A stretch of 64,000 nucleotides of DNA from Wolbachia pipientis. GTDB lineage: Bacteria > Pseudomonadota > Alphaproteobacteria > Rickettsiales > Anaplasmataceae. The notes under the pieces were generated by a model, which saw only the letters and a program-made list of their open reading frames with translations, made no database searches and had not been told where the DNA came from. The first letter of the stretch is position 1. Each line of letters begins with the position of its first letter. Below are positions 1 to 9,532 of this stretch, in pieces. The position numbers were made by a program, and so were the translations under genes. Location: the NCBI GenBank assembly GCA_023052945.1, contig CP095495.1:1488001-1552000 (forward strand), in the 5' to 3' direction.

Positions 1-296
1 AAGTATTTTAACAAGTTAAACTTACCACTTTTTGTTAATAAGCTACCTACACTGATTTTTTTAGTCCCATTTTGGCTGTGCTTGACTTGTGCAAACTTAT
101 GTACTACAGCTTTATTTTCCTCACGCTGGAGAACAACATCATCAAAACCTTTAGCTGACTTTAGTTCTGTGGCTAGGTAGAAAGGACATTTTTTATCCAT
201 CACATCCATGAGAGATATTATGAGCACCAACTCTTGATAGGTAATACCATGGTAAATGCGTTTGAACCCCCAAGTAGAATCATCTTCTAGATACAT
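1..296 (-). CDS. Partial protein with PD-(D/E)XK nuclease-like N-terminal domain
   Basis: An open frame starts with ATG at 296 and runs off the window edge after 98 codons without a stop. The visible N-terminus contains an acidic pattern E-L-K-S-A-K-G-F-D-D-V-V followed about 20 residues later by Q-V-K-H. This order, E...FDD...QxKH, resembles the active-site layout of PD-(D/E)XK-type nuclease domains at the start of large multidomain Wolbachia and arthropod proteins, which is my inference from the motif alone. It lies 11 bases beyond the gatB stop on the same strand, so it could be read through from gatB. The rest of the protein, and so its real function, is outside the window. Confidence 0.5.
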   Translation of the reverse strand, partial: MYLEDDSTWGFKRIYHGITYQELVLIISLMDVMDKKCPFYLATELKSAKGFDDVVLQREENKAVVHKFAQVKHSQNGTKKISVGSLLTKSGKFNLLKY

Positions 297-307
297 TACC
301 CCTGTTT

Positions 308-1729
308 TTATCCTAATCTTTCACTCAAAATTAAATTCACCACATCAGTGCTGGCTTTTCCCTTGGTAAGTTTCATGACTTCGCCGACAAAGAATCCGTA
401 TAATCTTGTTTTACCGCTTTTGTATTCTTGAACTTTATCTTGGTTGCTATTGATGATTTTGTCGATTATTTCTGATATTTGCCCTCTATCAGTTATTTGC
501 TTTAGGTCCTGCTCTTCTATGATAAGAGATGCAGGTTTGCCAGTTTCAAACATAATATCAAAAACTTGTTTACCAAGTTTAGCAGAGATCGTTCCATCAA
601 CGATAAAATCTAAGAGTTCGGACAAAGCATTTGCTTTGATTGGGGAGCTCACAATATCAATATTTGCTTTATTTAAACGACCGAAAAGCTCTACAGTTAA
701 CCAGGTGACCGCGAGCTTTGAATCATGTTTTTTTATCAATTCCTCAAAGTAATCAGCAATCGCCTTACCGGAAGTAATGACGTTTGCATCGTATTCATTG
801 ATACCTAATTCCTCAATGTATCGCAGCTTTTTTTGATCTGGTAACTCAGGCAAAGATGATTTAATAGAATCAATTTCCTCCTGGCTTACCTCAACAGGTA
901 ATAAATCAGGCTCAGGGAAATACCTATAGTCGCTTGCATCCTCTTTGCTTCTCATCACTTTTGTTTTTCCCAAAGCGACATCAAACAATAAGGTATCTTG
1001 ACTTATTTCTTCCCCACTTTCTAAAATTTCAATTTGTCTTTGTATTTCATAGTCTATAGCTTGCACGATATAACGTATCGAGTTTAGATTTTTTATTTCA
1101 CAGCGGGTGCCAAGTATGCTACTGCCTTTTAGGCGGACAGAAACATTTGCATCACAACGAAGTGATCCCTTTTCCATATCACCATCACATGAACCAATGT
1201 AACGCAAAATCTGCCTCAATTTTTTCATGCATTCTTCAGCTTCCGCAGATGAACGGAGATCTGGCTCTGAAACAATTTCCATTAAAGCAACCCCTGCACG
1301 ATTTAAATCCACATAAGTTTTGCTTTCCTCATGAACGCTCTTCCCTGCATCTTGCTCTAAATGAATTCTCGCAATTCTTATTTCCTTTTCATTGTCGTTG
1401 ATAAATACTCTACCATTTTTAACTATTGGCTCAAAAAACTGGGTTATCTGGTAACCTTGCGGTAAATCAGGATAAAAATAATTTTTTCGATCAAAGTAAG
1501 AACACTTATTAATTTCTGCAGAAAGTGCAAGACCGGTGCGTATTGCTTGCTCTATGCAGTAATAATTTAGTATTGGCAGCGTACCTGGCATTGCCGCATC
1601 AACTAGAGAAACTTGAGTGTTATGCTCAGTACCAAACTCCGTTGATGAGCTAGAAAATAGCTTCGTATTAGAAGAAACTTGAGCGTGCACCTCAAGCCCA
1701 ATTACCGCTTCCCAATCCTCTTTTGTCAT
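308..1729 (-). CDS. gatB: Aspartyl/glutamyl-tRNA amidotransferase subunit B
   Basis: GatB is the kinase/transamidation subunit of GatCAB, which converts Glu-tRNA(Gln) and Asp-tRNA(Asn) to Gln-tRNA(Gln) and Asn-tRNA(Asn) in bacteria lacking the cognate synthetases. The 473-residue product is full length. It opens with the family signature [10 protein letters not shown], continues with [10 protein letters not shown] and the CDANVSVR stretch of the catalytic cradle, and ends with the helical YqeY-like tail ([16 protein letters not shown]) that contacts tRNA. gatA and gatC are not in the window. Upstream (1730-2436) there is no gene; the region holds a long dispersed inverted repeat. Confidence 0.97.
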   Translation of the reverse strand: MTKEDWEAVIGLEVHAQVSSNTKLFSSSSTEFGTEHNTQVSLVDAAMPGTLPILNYYCIEQAIRTGLALSAEINKCSYFDRKNYFYPDLPQGYQITQFFEPIVKNGRVFINDNEKEIRIARIHLEQDAGKSVHEESKTYVDLNRAGVALMEIVSEPDLRSSAEAEECMKKLRQILRYIGSCDGDMEKGSLRCDANVSVRLKGSSILGTRCEIKNLNSIRYIVQAIDYEIQRQIEILESGEEISQDTLLFDVALGKTKVMRSKEDASDYRYFPEPDLLPVEVSQEEIDSIKSSLPELPDQKKLRYIEELGINEYDANVITSGKAIADYFEELIKKHDSKLAVTWLTVELFGRLNKANIDIVSSPIKANALSELLDFIVDGTISAKLGKQVFDIMFETGKPASLIIEEQDLKQITDRGQISEIIDKIINSNQDKVQEYKSGKTRLYGFFVGEVMKLTKGKASTDVVNLILSERLG

Positions 1730-1857
1730 GTATTTTATTTAAAATGATAATCTTAATATTCTGCAAAATTAACACAAAAAGTCAAAACAAAACTCATGTT
1801 AGCTAAGTGGTATGCAACCCGTAGAAACAGAACGAAAAATTAAATGAAAAAATTACT

Positions 1858-2297
1858 TTACAAACTCCGCCAGCCCCCTTATCATGAAAGTGAAGCTATT
1901 TTATTTAACTTCGCAATCTCTGCAGCAGATTAAAATGACAAGAAAACTTGTATTTGGCGTACTATTGTTTAATTTTTTGCACTATGTGCACCGTATGTCT
2001 TTATAAAATTTCTAGGTTTTTACCTACATAAGCTGAAACGCGCTTATAGAGCGTTCAAGACATTACCCAACGTCAAATTTTAAAATAGAGAGTGTAATAA
2101 CTAGCTACCACGGGTTTTCTATGCCTTTTTTTTCTGCCTAGTAAATTTCTTAAATATTAAAGCTAAGGTTAGTTGCCGTTTAAAAGCAGCTAAATTGCAG
2201 CGTTTAAGACTTAAAAAACGCCAATACTGAAAATAGACAATGACTAGGGCTTCTTTTGCCTTTTTTTTCGCTTGGTAAATTTCTTAATATTTATAGC
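1858..2297. repeat. Long inverted repeat, arm 1 (partner at 35688-36122)
   Basis: About 440 bases here reappear, reverse-complemented and nearly identical, at 35688-36122. Landmarks shared by both arms include the stretch around GGTAAAAACCTAG, the AACGCCAATACTG stretch and the polyT-rich GCCTTTTTTTTC blocks. Within the arm, a sequence of about 30 bases (TGCC + T-run + AGTAAATTTCTTAA) occurs twice, so it is itself built of repeated units. No open frame of note is present. It fills most of the gene-free stretch between gatB and the IS at 2437. Confidence 0.85.
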
Positions 2298-2436
2298 TAG
2301 CATGAACAAACATTTGAGAGTAACTTTCGCTAGTAGGGTGTCATCCCAGTGCGTGACACTGGGATCTAATTTTTTATGCAAAATTATTATATTTATATAC
2401 TTGCAAATAGATACAATTTGAAATAATTTATACTAT

Positions 2437-3391
2437 AGACCTGCTGCGAATCAAGCGATAAAAAAAGGAAAGGAGGGTGACTAAAATCAAGGTTAACTAA
2501 AAGGCGTGCTTAAGATTTACAATACCAGCAATAATATTGAACCTCAGGTTATATTTTTTCTGAAAATTGCGATAAACATTTGACATAATCTTAAATATCT
2601 TTATCTCTCGGATCTTGTTTTCTACTCTCATTCTAAATGATGCTAATCTTCTATTATGCTCTGGAGTTAATGGCTTTTTACGATACTTTTTATATGGAAT
2701 TATAACATTGCTTTGCAATTTTTGCCAACCTTGATATCCAGAATCGGCATGTTTTATGCTATCAAGTGGTAAATATTTTTCTTGTTTCCTTATGCGGAAA
2801 TCACTAATTCTACCACGGTATGACTTTGACACTGATAAAATTCTTCCTCCTTCTTCGATAATAATCTCAGTTTTCATAGTGTTGGTTCTTTTTTTTCCTG
2901 AATATGATTTCTTCCGTTTTTTACTATCTTCTGGTCTCTGTATTTGCTGTTCTGTAACATCAGCCAAAATCTTCAGTATTTTTTCTGGCGTCATACTTCT
3001 ATCTTTTGTTATAGTCACTTTTTTGGCGAGTAATGGCTCTATTCTCTTAAGTAACCTACATACATTTGCGTTGTGTACATTGAATAGGCATCCTAAAAAT
3101 CTATGTGTTATGTAAGTGCGATAGTACAAAATTACGCAAAACAACTTATCTTCCAGAGTTGGTAGTTTTGATCTTCTACCATGACACTTTTTCTGTTTTT
3201 CCTATCCAGACCTCACTTTTTCCACTACTTTTTCGAACTCCTCTATAGTTAAACCTGTTATATTACGAAAGTTTCTTGGGTATTTTTTCATATTATAGTA
3301 ACTAAAGCTCATTTTTTTTCCTTACTTGATCTGCTTATTCTTCTTCTACCTCTCTCACATCATTTTTTCAATCACCTTTTTCAGCAGGTCT
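2437..3391 (-). mobile_element. IS5-family element, copy A (defective)
   Basis: A complete 955-base element bounded by perfect 10-base inverted ends, AGACCTGCTG and CAGCAGGTCT. The transposase lies on the minus strand but carries an early TAG. The three bases either side (TAT left, ATA right) do not match, unlike copies F and G, so the flanks may have been reassorted by recombination. The family assignment rests on the DDE transposase; I cannot assign a named IS. Confidence 0.9.
2497..3312 (-). pseudogene. IS5 transposase with in-frame TAG (copy A)
   Basis: The frame begins at ATG 3312 and matches the intact 271-residue transposase of the other copies, but the tryptophan codon following VRSG (about residue 37) is TAG instead of TGG. 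The remainder is open to the normal stop and has the eight-A fused junction between the two halves. The same nonsense codon is present in the copies at 20126 and 48091, so it was inherited rather than arising three times. Confidence 0.85.
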
Positions 3392-3593
3392 ATAGATCCC
3401 AGTGTCAAGCACTGGAATGACATCATAGGGGCACTGCCCTTTTGGATGGAAACCAGTGTCAGCTACTTAGTTTGGGTTATGCAAGAAGTCTATTGCATTC
3501 CTGAGCAATTTGATTCATTATTCTTTTTGCAAAAAATTTTCTTAACTTTCTCTCCACTTTTTTGGTAAGGTCACTTTAAAGGAAGTCTAATAG
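3392..3593. repeat. Short palindromic repeat spacer between IS and ruvX
   Basis: The first part, directly after the IS end, holds one of the window's hairpin repeats (ATCCCAGTGTCAAGCACTGG type) and half of another (CCAGTGTCAGCTAC). The second part contains no gene that I can support and probably carries the ruvX promoter and leader. Confidence 0.55.
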
Positions 3594-4061
3594 ATGCTAC
3601 ATAGAAATCCAGATGAGTTTCTAAAGTCTATTCCAAAAGATAAGCGCATAATGTGCCTTGACATGGGAGAAAAGCAAATAGGCATAGCATTTAGCGATAA
3701 AACACAGCTCATAGCCACAGCTCATAGCATATATCACAGAAAAAATATGAGCAAAGATTTAGGTTATCTGCATAGAATATTCAAAGAAAATGAATCTGGA
3801 TCAATGGTAATAGGACTACCATTAAAAATGGACGAGCAAGAAACTAAATGGTGTAAAACTATAATCCAATTCGCAAATAAAATAATAAAAAAATATAAAG
3901 TAAATATATACTTACAAGACGAAAGCTTCTCAACATCTATCGCAACTCATACACTAAAAATTACTGGAATATCAATCACAAAATCGAAAAAAATAGATGA
4001 TAAAATCTCCGCATGTATTATTTTGCAACGAACGTTAGACAAGATAAATACAATCAAATAG
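3594..4061 (+). CDS. ruvX: RuvX/YqgF-type pre-16S rRNA nuclease / Holliday junction resolvase-like protein
   Basis: This 155-residue protein has the RNase H-like fold signature of the YqgF/RuvX family. It shows MCLDMGEKQIGIAFSD near residue 21 (first catalytic Asp), SMVIGLPLKMD in the centre, QDESFST (second acidic residue) and a late DDKISACIIL segment with the final Asp. Family members mature the 5' end of 16S rRNA and were first predicted to be Holliday junction resolvases. It converges on ruvC, with 44 bases between the stops. Confidence 0.9.
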   Translation: MLHRNPDEFLKSIPKDKRIMCLDMGEKQIGIAFSDKTQLIATAHSIYHRKNMSKDLGYLHRIFKENESGSMVIGLPLKMDEQETKWCKTIIQFANKIIKKYKVNIYLQDESFSTSIATHTLKITGISITKSKKIDDKISACIILQRTLDKINTIK

Positions 4062-4063
4062 TT

Positions 4064-4079
4064 TTTCCAGATCTGGAAA
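4064..4079. terminator. Possible bidirectional terminator between ruvX and ruvC
   Basis: A perfect 16-base palindrome, TTTCCAGATCTGGAAA, sits three bases after the ruvX stop and 27 bases from the ruvC stop. Position between convergent genes fits a shared terminator, but the stem has no loop-forming centre and no long T-run follows, so this is tentative. Confidence 0.3.
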
Positions 4080-4105
4080 TCTTCAAACTGAATCCCATAT
4101 AAAAG

Positions 4106-4594
4106 TTACTCAACAAAACAAGAACCTTTCGTATAAGCATGACAAATTGCTACAGCAAGAGCGTCAGCAGCATGGTGGCATTTTATACTCAAATTTTTAA
4201 CTATTTGCTTCACCATAAATATAATCTGATCCTTATCAGCATGGCCATTTCCGGTAATGCTTTTTTTTACATAGTTTGCATCATATTCATTCATAGTTAG
4301 CTTTGTTATTTTTAACGCTAAAATTACAACCCCTCTTGCATATCCTAAAGTTAGTGAAGATTTAGGATTTTTATTAACAAAAATTTTCTCCACCGCAGCT
4401 TCATTCGGAGAGTATAGGGAAATTACTTTCTTTAATTGTTCAAAAATTATATGTAGGCGTTCACCTGTACCCAATTTACCATCAGTTGATATGGTACCGC
4501 CGCCCAAAAATTCAATATTATTTTTTTCGTTCAGGCTGATAATGGCCCACCCAGTCTTGCTTATTCCTGGATCTAGACCTATTATTTTAACCAC
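4106..4594 (-). CDS. ruvC: Crossover junction endodeoxyribonuclease RuvC
   Basis: RuvC cuts Holliday junctions symmetrically as a dimer with RuvAB. The 162-residue product has the diagnostic IIGLDPGISKTGWAII (first catalytic Asp), AVEKIFVNKNPKSSLTLGYA (catalytic Glu and the substrate loop) and CHHAADALAVAICH (the final acidic pair region). The start is GTG at 4594, placed directly after the TAA of the upstream cytochrome oxidase gene with no spacer, which implies translational coupling. Length is normal for the family. Confidence 0.96.
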   Translation of the reverse strand: MVKIIGLDPGISKTGWAIISLNEKNNIEFLGGGTISTDGKLGTGERLHIIFEQLKKVISLYSPNEAAVEKIFVNKNPKSSLTLGYARGVVILALKITKLTMNEYDANYVKKSITGNGHADKDQIIFMVKQIVKNLSIKCHHAADALAVAICHAYTKGSCFVE

Positions 4595-5422
4595 TTAATA
4601 AACGCTTAACCAATAGACAAACAAAAATAAAAATATCCAGACTACATCTACAAAGTGCCAATACCAGGAGGCAAACTCAAAGCACAAATGGTCCTGAAGT
4701 GTAAATTGGCCTTTCCGTGCTCTAAATAAACACACTGATAAAAATATTATTCCTATTATAACGTGTGCGCAGTGAAAACCGGTAATCATATAAAAATTGG
4801 ATGTATAAATAAGCTTTTCTCCTGTTTCTTGTAGAGAAAAACTCGCTTCATGATACTCTATTGCTTGCACTATTATAAAAAAAACTCCAAGCAATATAGT
4901 TATGGACAGCATTTTAATCATGCTCTTTTTATCATTTTTAAGTAAAGAGTGATTTGCCCAAGTAATTGTTGTACCAGAAAGCAATAATATTAACGTATTC
5001 ATGAACGGTAGTGACCACGGATCAGGTGGCAAAATTCCCTCAGGGGGCCATTCAACTTTTTTTGCAGGAGAAAACGCCTCAAATAAAAAAACTGGATCAA
5101 GCCAGGCTTTAAAGAATGAACAAAAGAACACTATAAAAAATACGACCTCCGAGAGAATAAATAAGTACATTGCAAATTTGAGTCCATGTTTTACAATGGC
5201 AGTGTGACATTTGTCATAAATGGCCTCCCTTATTACATCTCTCCACCAATAAAACAGCACCCCTGATACTGCAAAGATTCCCAAAACTAAACAAAACACT
5301 CCGAAAATTTGTTTATGAAGCGCGCCAACTAATCCAAGTGCAAGAATAAGAATTGCTGCTGATATAGCAATTGGCCAAGGGCTTGGATCCACTAAATGAA
5401 AATCATGTTCTTTACTTTTCAT
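4595..5422 (-). CDS. ctaE: Cytochrome c oxidase subunit III
   Basis: A 275-residue integral membrane protein with seven predicted spans, the usual size of bacterial and mitochondrial COX3. It begins with HDFHLVDPSPWPIAIS, the typical N-terminal signature. It carries WPPEGI and PFMNTLILLLSGTTITWA in the middle, then FHCAHVIIGIIFL and the conserved end SWYWHFVDVVWIFLFLFVYW. It works in the terminal aa3-type oxidase of the inner membrane. Subunits I and II are not in the window. Its stop abuts the ruvC GTG. Confidence 0.96.
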   Translation of the reverse strand: MKSKEHDFHLVDPSPWPIAISAAILILALGLVGALHKQIFGVFCLVLGIFAVSGVLFYWWRDVIREAIYDKCHTAIVKHGLKFAMYLFILSEVVFFIVFFCSFFKAWLDPVFLFEAFSPAKKVEWPPEGILPPDPWSLPFMNTLILLLSGTTITWANHSLLKNDKKSMIKMLSITILLGVFFIIVQAIEYHEASFSLQETGEKLIYTSNFYMITGFHCAHVIIGIIFLSVCLFRARKGQFTLQDHLCFEFASWYWHFVDVVWIFLFLFVYWLSVY

Positions 5423-5474
5423 AGCATTTTAAAAAATACTTACTAAGGATACAAATTAGCTTAAAATTGTCAAT

Positions 5475-6429
5475 AGACCTGCTGCGAATCAAGCGATAAA
5501 AAAAAGGAAAGGAGGGTGACTAAAATCAAGGTTAACTAAAAGGCGTGCTTAAGATTTACAATACCAGCAATAATATTGAACCTCAGGTTATATTTTTTCT
5601 GAAAATTGCGATAAACATTCGACATAATCTTAAATATCTTTATCTCTCGGATCTTGTTTTCTACTCTCATTCTAAATGATGCTAATCTTCTATTATGCTC
5701 TGGAGTTAATGGCTTTTTACGATACTTTTTATATGGAATTATAACATTGCTTTGCAATTTTTGCCAACCTTGATATCCAGAATCGGCATGTTTTATGCTA
5801 TCAAGTGGTAAATATTTTTCTTGTTTCCTTATGCGGAAATCACTAATTCTACCACGGTATGACTTTGACACTGATAAAATTCTTCCTCCTTCTTCGATAA
5901 TAATCTCAGTTTTCATAGTGTTGGTTCTTTTTTTTCCTGAATATGATTTCTTCCGTTTTTTACTATCTTCTGGTCTCTGTATTTGCTGTTCTGTAACATC
6001 AGCCAAAATCTTCAGTATTTTTTCTGGCGTCATACTTCTATCTTTTGTTATAGTCACTTTTTTGGCGAGTAATGGCTCTATTCTCTTAAGTAACCTACAT
6101 ACATTTGCGTTGTGTACATTGAATAGGCATCCTAAAAATCTATGTGTTATGTAAGTGCGATAGTACAAAATTACGCAAAACAACTTATCTTCCAGAGTTG
6201 GTAGTTTTGATCTTCTACCATGACACTTTTTCTGTTTTTCCCATCCAGACCTCACTTTTTCCACTACTTTTTCGAACTCCTCTATAGTTAAACCTGTTAT
6301 ATTACGAAAGTTTCTTGGGTGTTTTTTCATATTATAGTAACTAAAGCTCATTTTTTTCCTTACTTGATCTGCTTATTCTTCTTCTACCTCTCTCACATCA
6401 TTTTTTCAATCACCTTTTTCAGCAGGTCT
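5475..6429 (-). mobile_element. IS5-family element, copy B (intact transposase)
   Basis: A 955-base element with the same 10-base terminal inverted repeats as the other copies. It lies between coxIII and a TenA-like gene. Its right terminus overlaps the last codons of that gene. Flanking triplets (AAT and TAT) do not match. Confidence 0.92.
5536..6351 (-). CDS. IS5-family transposase, fused 271-residue form
   Basis: A DDE transposase of the DDE_Tnp_4 superfamily, closest in layout to the ISL2-like group of IS5. The N-terminal helical region binds DNA. The catalytic core shows ADVTEQQIQRP (first Asp), SKSYRGRISDF, KHADSGYQG (second Asp) and RVENKIREIK (Glu). Eight A residues at the junction give a single frame across SGKKRTNTMKTE. 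Copies with seven A residues encode the same protein in two frames. Confidence 0.93.
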   Translation of the reverse strand: MSFSYYNMKKHPRNFRNITGLTIEEFEKVVEKVRSGWEKQKKCHGRRSKLPTLEDKLFCVILYYRTYITHRFLGCLFNVHNANVCRLLKRIEPLLAKKVTITKDRSMTPEKILKILADVTEQQIQRPEDSKKRKKSYSGKKRTNTMKTEIIIEEGGRILSVSKSYRGRISDFRIRKQEKYLPLDSIKHADSGYQGWQKLQSNVIIPYKKYRKKPLTPEHNRRLASFRMRVENKIREIKIFKIMSNVYRNFQKKYNLRFNIIAGIVNLKHAF

Positions 6430-7087
6430 TATGTTCCTTAGGAAATTGATTGAACCTTGAAAAATTATATGCACCGTTCAAAAAATCTAACACAAATTGT
6501 GCAGTTATTCTAAACAACTCAAGCATTTTGCTCTTTTCATTTTCTCTTGCTCTGCTGCAATATCCATCAATAATATTTTCCAAAATAACACATCCAGACT
6601 TTACTGAATCACTGTAACAAAAATAAAACCAATCCCTATATCTATTATTTTTTTTGAATCTATTTTTCATGCTATCAACGACAGTCTTGTATATAAACAT
6701 GCAAGAATACAAAACCGTCATAGCCTCATAGGTATTACTATACGAGATGGATAAAAGAAAATTAGTGAAATTAAAACACTCAAGAGATTTCTTTCCACGA
6801 CTTATACCGTACATAGTAAAGTAGTAGTCATATAGCACTCTATTAACAGTCACTGCTCTTTGGGCTACTTCAGTAAGCGAGATAATATTACTATAATCTT
6901 CCATTTTGGATGCAGTAATTAAGGTGGTACGAATATAATCACCTAAGAACAACGTCTTTTGTTGAGCATAGAATTTGAAGTTCTCTATATTTAGGGTGTT
7001 ATCCGCCAACTTAACATTAAAAGGATGCTCAATTATATCCTTTAAAAGATTTGACCCGTAACAGCTCCTAATTACGCCACTGAACAC
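6419..7087 (-). CDS. TenA-like protein ended by an IS insertion
   Basis: The 222-residue product is a TenA/thiaminase II-fold helical protein, recognisable from IIEHPFNVKL, FKFYAQQKTLFLGDYIRT and the late ELFRITAQFVLDFLNGAY segment. TenA proteins hydrolyse aminopyrimidines for thiamin salvage, but this member is divergent and the function is inferred. The start is GTG at 7087, with an in-frame TGA a few codons earlier and no signal peptide, unlike its upstream paralogue. The last three residues and stop (K-T-C-TGA) come from the terminal inverted repeat of IS copy B, so the native C-terminus was replaced, though the length is still near normal. Confidence 0.75.
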   Translation of the reverse strand: MFSGVIRSCYGSNLLKDIIEHPFNVKLADNTLNIENFKFYAQQKTLFLGDYIRTTLITASKMEDYSNIISLTEVAQRAVTVNRVLYDYYFTMYGISRGKKSLECFNFTNFLLSISYSNTYEAMTVLYSCMFIYKTVVDSMKNRFKKNNRYRDWFYFCYSDSVKSGCVILENIIDGYCSRARENEKSKMLELFRITAQFVLDFLNGAYNFSRFNQFPKEHKTC

Positions 7088-7130
7088 TGTAGTTACCGAT
7101 AAAGATCAAGTCAACGTAAATAATCCTCTG

Positions 7131-7876
7131 CTAATATTCTTTGCTAGATATATTAGAGTAATACATCTCGTCCCAGAATATTACCTGAAGTTCTAATCCG
7201 TTATAAAAAAACTCGAGCATCTTTTTCTTCTCCTTATTACTAGATTCTCTATACAGCTTATTCACAATCTCAGTTATAGCATTAGCTGTGTTATCCACTA
7301 TATTAGTATTATAGAGATTAATCCATTTTTTATACTTATTGCTTGAAGGAATGCTATCTTTTACCGTATGTTGAAAGGTGATCTGACACATACCAAAACA
7401 TGGATAAGAAGCTGCTAAGCCTTCAGCTACTGAATTATGGTATGCAGCACGCATGAAGAAATCAATAAAGGCAGAACTAGATTTCGATCTTTTGTGATTA
7501 TCGGATGAGTTACATTCTGTAAACTGCTCCTTACATAGACTTCGCATACTGAATATTTTACGAGCTATAAAGGTTAATTTATCCATTGTTTCAATATCAT
7601 TAGCTCTAGCTGCAATAATTAAAAAAGCACGAGTGCAATCCACTAAGCATAAAAAGTCTGTTGAACGTAGAACTTGAACTTCTTATAACTTAATTTGCCA
7701 TTCATCAATTCAACATAAAAAGGATGTTCTTCTATTCTATCAATAAGATCAGATGATTCTTTTATAGCTATGCTACAGAATTCTTCTTCTATTCCGCTAT
7801 ACATTTTCTGAGCCTCACAATAAAAACTGAATATAATAATTATCACTAATATAGTATAATTATTATGAAAAAGCAA
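7131..7876 (-). pseudogene. Second TenA-like gene with signal-peptide-like N-terminus, frameshifted
   Basis: The first frame (from 7876) begins with a hydrophobic leader, YTILVIIIIFSFYCEA, followed by a TenA start (RIEEHPFYVELM, FKFYVQQ). It hits TAG after QQTFYA. One frame over, the text continues as DFLCLVDCTRAFLIIAARA, the expected TenA continuation, and runs to 7131. Adding one G after CAACAG restores a single reading frame of about 248 codons, so a single-base deletion explains the break. A secreted or membrane-tethered TenA would be unusual. It lies 43 bases upstream of the other TenA-like gene, making a tandem paralogue pair. Confidence 0.8.
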
Positions 7877-7929
7877 TTATACTTCAACAATAAGCTAGTA
7901 TATAAATATGAGGCTGTAAATCAAAAATT

Positions 7930-9102
7930 TTAGCAATCTAAAGAAATTTTACTATTACCTTCTATATTGAATTCTCTACAAAGATCAGCAGACAAGTTCA
8001 TGCTTTCCCAAGAAAATCCACCGTCATTTTCTGACTCTTTACCAAAATGTCCATAACAGGCTGTACGTTTATATATAGGGCGATTAAGCAATAAATGCTT
8101 GATTATGCCTTTTGTTGATAAATCTATACTATTCTCGATAAACTCTTTAATTACTCTTTCCTCCACCGCATTCGTACCAAATGTATCAATATAGAATGAA
8201 GTAGGTTTTGATACACCAATTGCATAAGAAAGCTGCACAAGACAACGTTCAGCTAAACCCGCAAAGACAATATTTTTAGCAAGGTATCTTGCCATATAAG
8301 CTGCAGATCTATCAACTTTGGTTGCATCTTTTCCGGAAAATGCCCCTCCACCGTGTGGAATATAACCTCCATAGGTATCAACCATAATTTTTCGTCCGGT
8401 TAATCCACAATCACTAACCGGTCCACCAATAACAAATCTACCAGTTGGATTGACTAAGAGATTTTCCTCAGGACATATCCACCCTTTAGGTAAAGATGAA
8501 ACTATGTAAGGATAAATTATTTCTTTTACTTTTGATTGATCCAAATCCTCAGGGTGCTGTATTGAGACAATAATACTTTCAGCACGTACCGGGAGGTTAT
8601 TCTCATATGCCAAAGTGATTTGTGATTTTGCATCCGGACCAAGCTTTGCTTCTTTAACTGCGCTCATAATATTTTTCAGAATCGAGTGTGCATAAAAAAT
8701 GGGTGCTGGCATAAGGTTTTCTGTCTCTGTTGTTGCATAGCCATACATTATGCCCTGATCCCCAGCACCTCGATTCAACCCTATTGCAATGTCATTTGAT
8801 TGCTCATGCAGCAGTATATTTACTTTCACTTTTCTCCAGTGGAAACCATCATGCTCATAACCAATATCTTTTATTGTATTCCGTACAATACTTTCAATCC
8901 TGCTATTTTTGATGTTAGGTCCGAATACTTCCCCAGCTATAATAACGTTATCTTTGGTGACTAAAGTCTCTATTGCAGCTCGCGCAAAAGGATCAGTGAA
9001 AAGGTATTCATCAAGTATTGCATCTGAAATTTGATCTGCTACTTTATCTGGATGACCAGCCGCCACTGACTCACTGGTTACTAAATTTTTATATAAACTC
9101 AT
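7930..9102 (-). CDS. metK: S-adenosylmethionine synthetase
   Basis: MetK makes S-adenosylmethionine from methionine and ATP. The 390-residue protein is full length. It has the N-terminal SVAAGHPDKVADQISDAILD, the loop GAGDQGIMYGYA, and the C-terminal domain motifs FVIGGPVSDCGLTGRKIMVD and GGGAFSGKDATKVDRSAAYM (P-loop-like phosphate site). Several Wolbachia relatives import SAM instead, so an apparently intact metK is worth noting. It stands alone between tenA genes and the tRNA-Ile. Confidence 0.97.
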   Translation of the reverse strand: MSLYKNLVTSESVAAGHPDKVADQISDAILDEYLFTDPFARAAIETLVTKDNVIIAGEVFGPNIKNSRIESIVRNTIKDIGYEHDGFHWRKVKVNILLHEQSNDIAIGLNRGAGDQGIMYGYATTETENLMPAPIFYAHSILKNIMSAVKEAKLGPDAKSQITLAYENNLPVRAESIIVSIQHPEDLDQSKVKEIIYPYIVSSLPKGWICPEENLLVNPTGRFVIGGPVSDCGLTGRKIMVDTYGGYIPHGGGAFSGKDATKVDRSAAYMARYLAKNIVFAGLAERCLVQLSYAIGVSKPTSFYIDTFGTNAVEERVIKEFIENSIDLSTKGIIKHLLLNRPIYKRTACYGHFGKESENDGGFSWESMNLSADLCREFNIEGNSKISLDC

Positions 9103-9169
9103 GCTTTAGGTTTCTGCTTATACAATACCAAAACCACTATAAAAAACACAGTTAGTAATTACTAAATGG

Positions 9170-9243
<74 letters not shown>

Positions 9244-9252
9244 CTGATTTAT

Positions 9253-9522
9253 TCAAGCTGAAGCTTTCATATTATCTGTAGGCAAGATATCAATAAAAGT
9301 CTTTTTATTTGCTGACCTTCTAAAGCTGACCCAGCCTTCTACTTTGGCAAAAATCGTATGATCTTTACCTATACCAACATTCTTCCCAGGATGGAATTTT
9401 GTGCCTCTTTGGCGCACAATTGTGTTACCAGGAATAACCTTCCCATTCTTCTTTATTCCTAACCTACGACCTGCTGAATCTCTACCATTACAGGAACTAC
9501 CACCTGATTTTTTAGTTGCCAT
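9253..9522 (-). CDS. rpmA: 50S ribosomal protein L27
   Basis: The 89-residue protein begins [10 protein letters not shown] and has the signature [16 protein letters not shown], then [18 protein letters not shown], typical of L27, whose N-terminal tail reaches the peptidyl-transferase centre. The long N-terminal cleavage extension of Firmicutes is absent. It follows rplU by 10 bases in the usual rplU-rpmA operon. Confidence 0.97.
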   Translation of the reverse strand: MATKKSGGSSCNGRDSAGRRLGIKKNGKVIPGNTIVRQRGTKFHPGKNVGIGKDHTIFAKVEGWVSFRRSANKKTFIDILPTDNMKASA

Positions 9523-9532
9523 ATCTTACCTC

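Noticed and set aside
2756-3115. A 119-codon frame antisense to each IS5 transposase
   Set aside because: It occurs in every copy only because the transposase sequence is conserved. It has no ribosome site and no recognisable domain, so I treat it as an antisense shadow.
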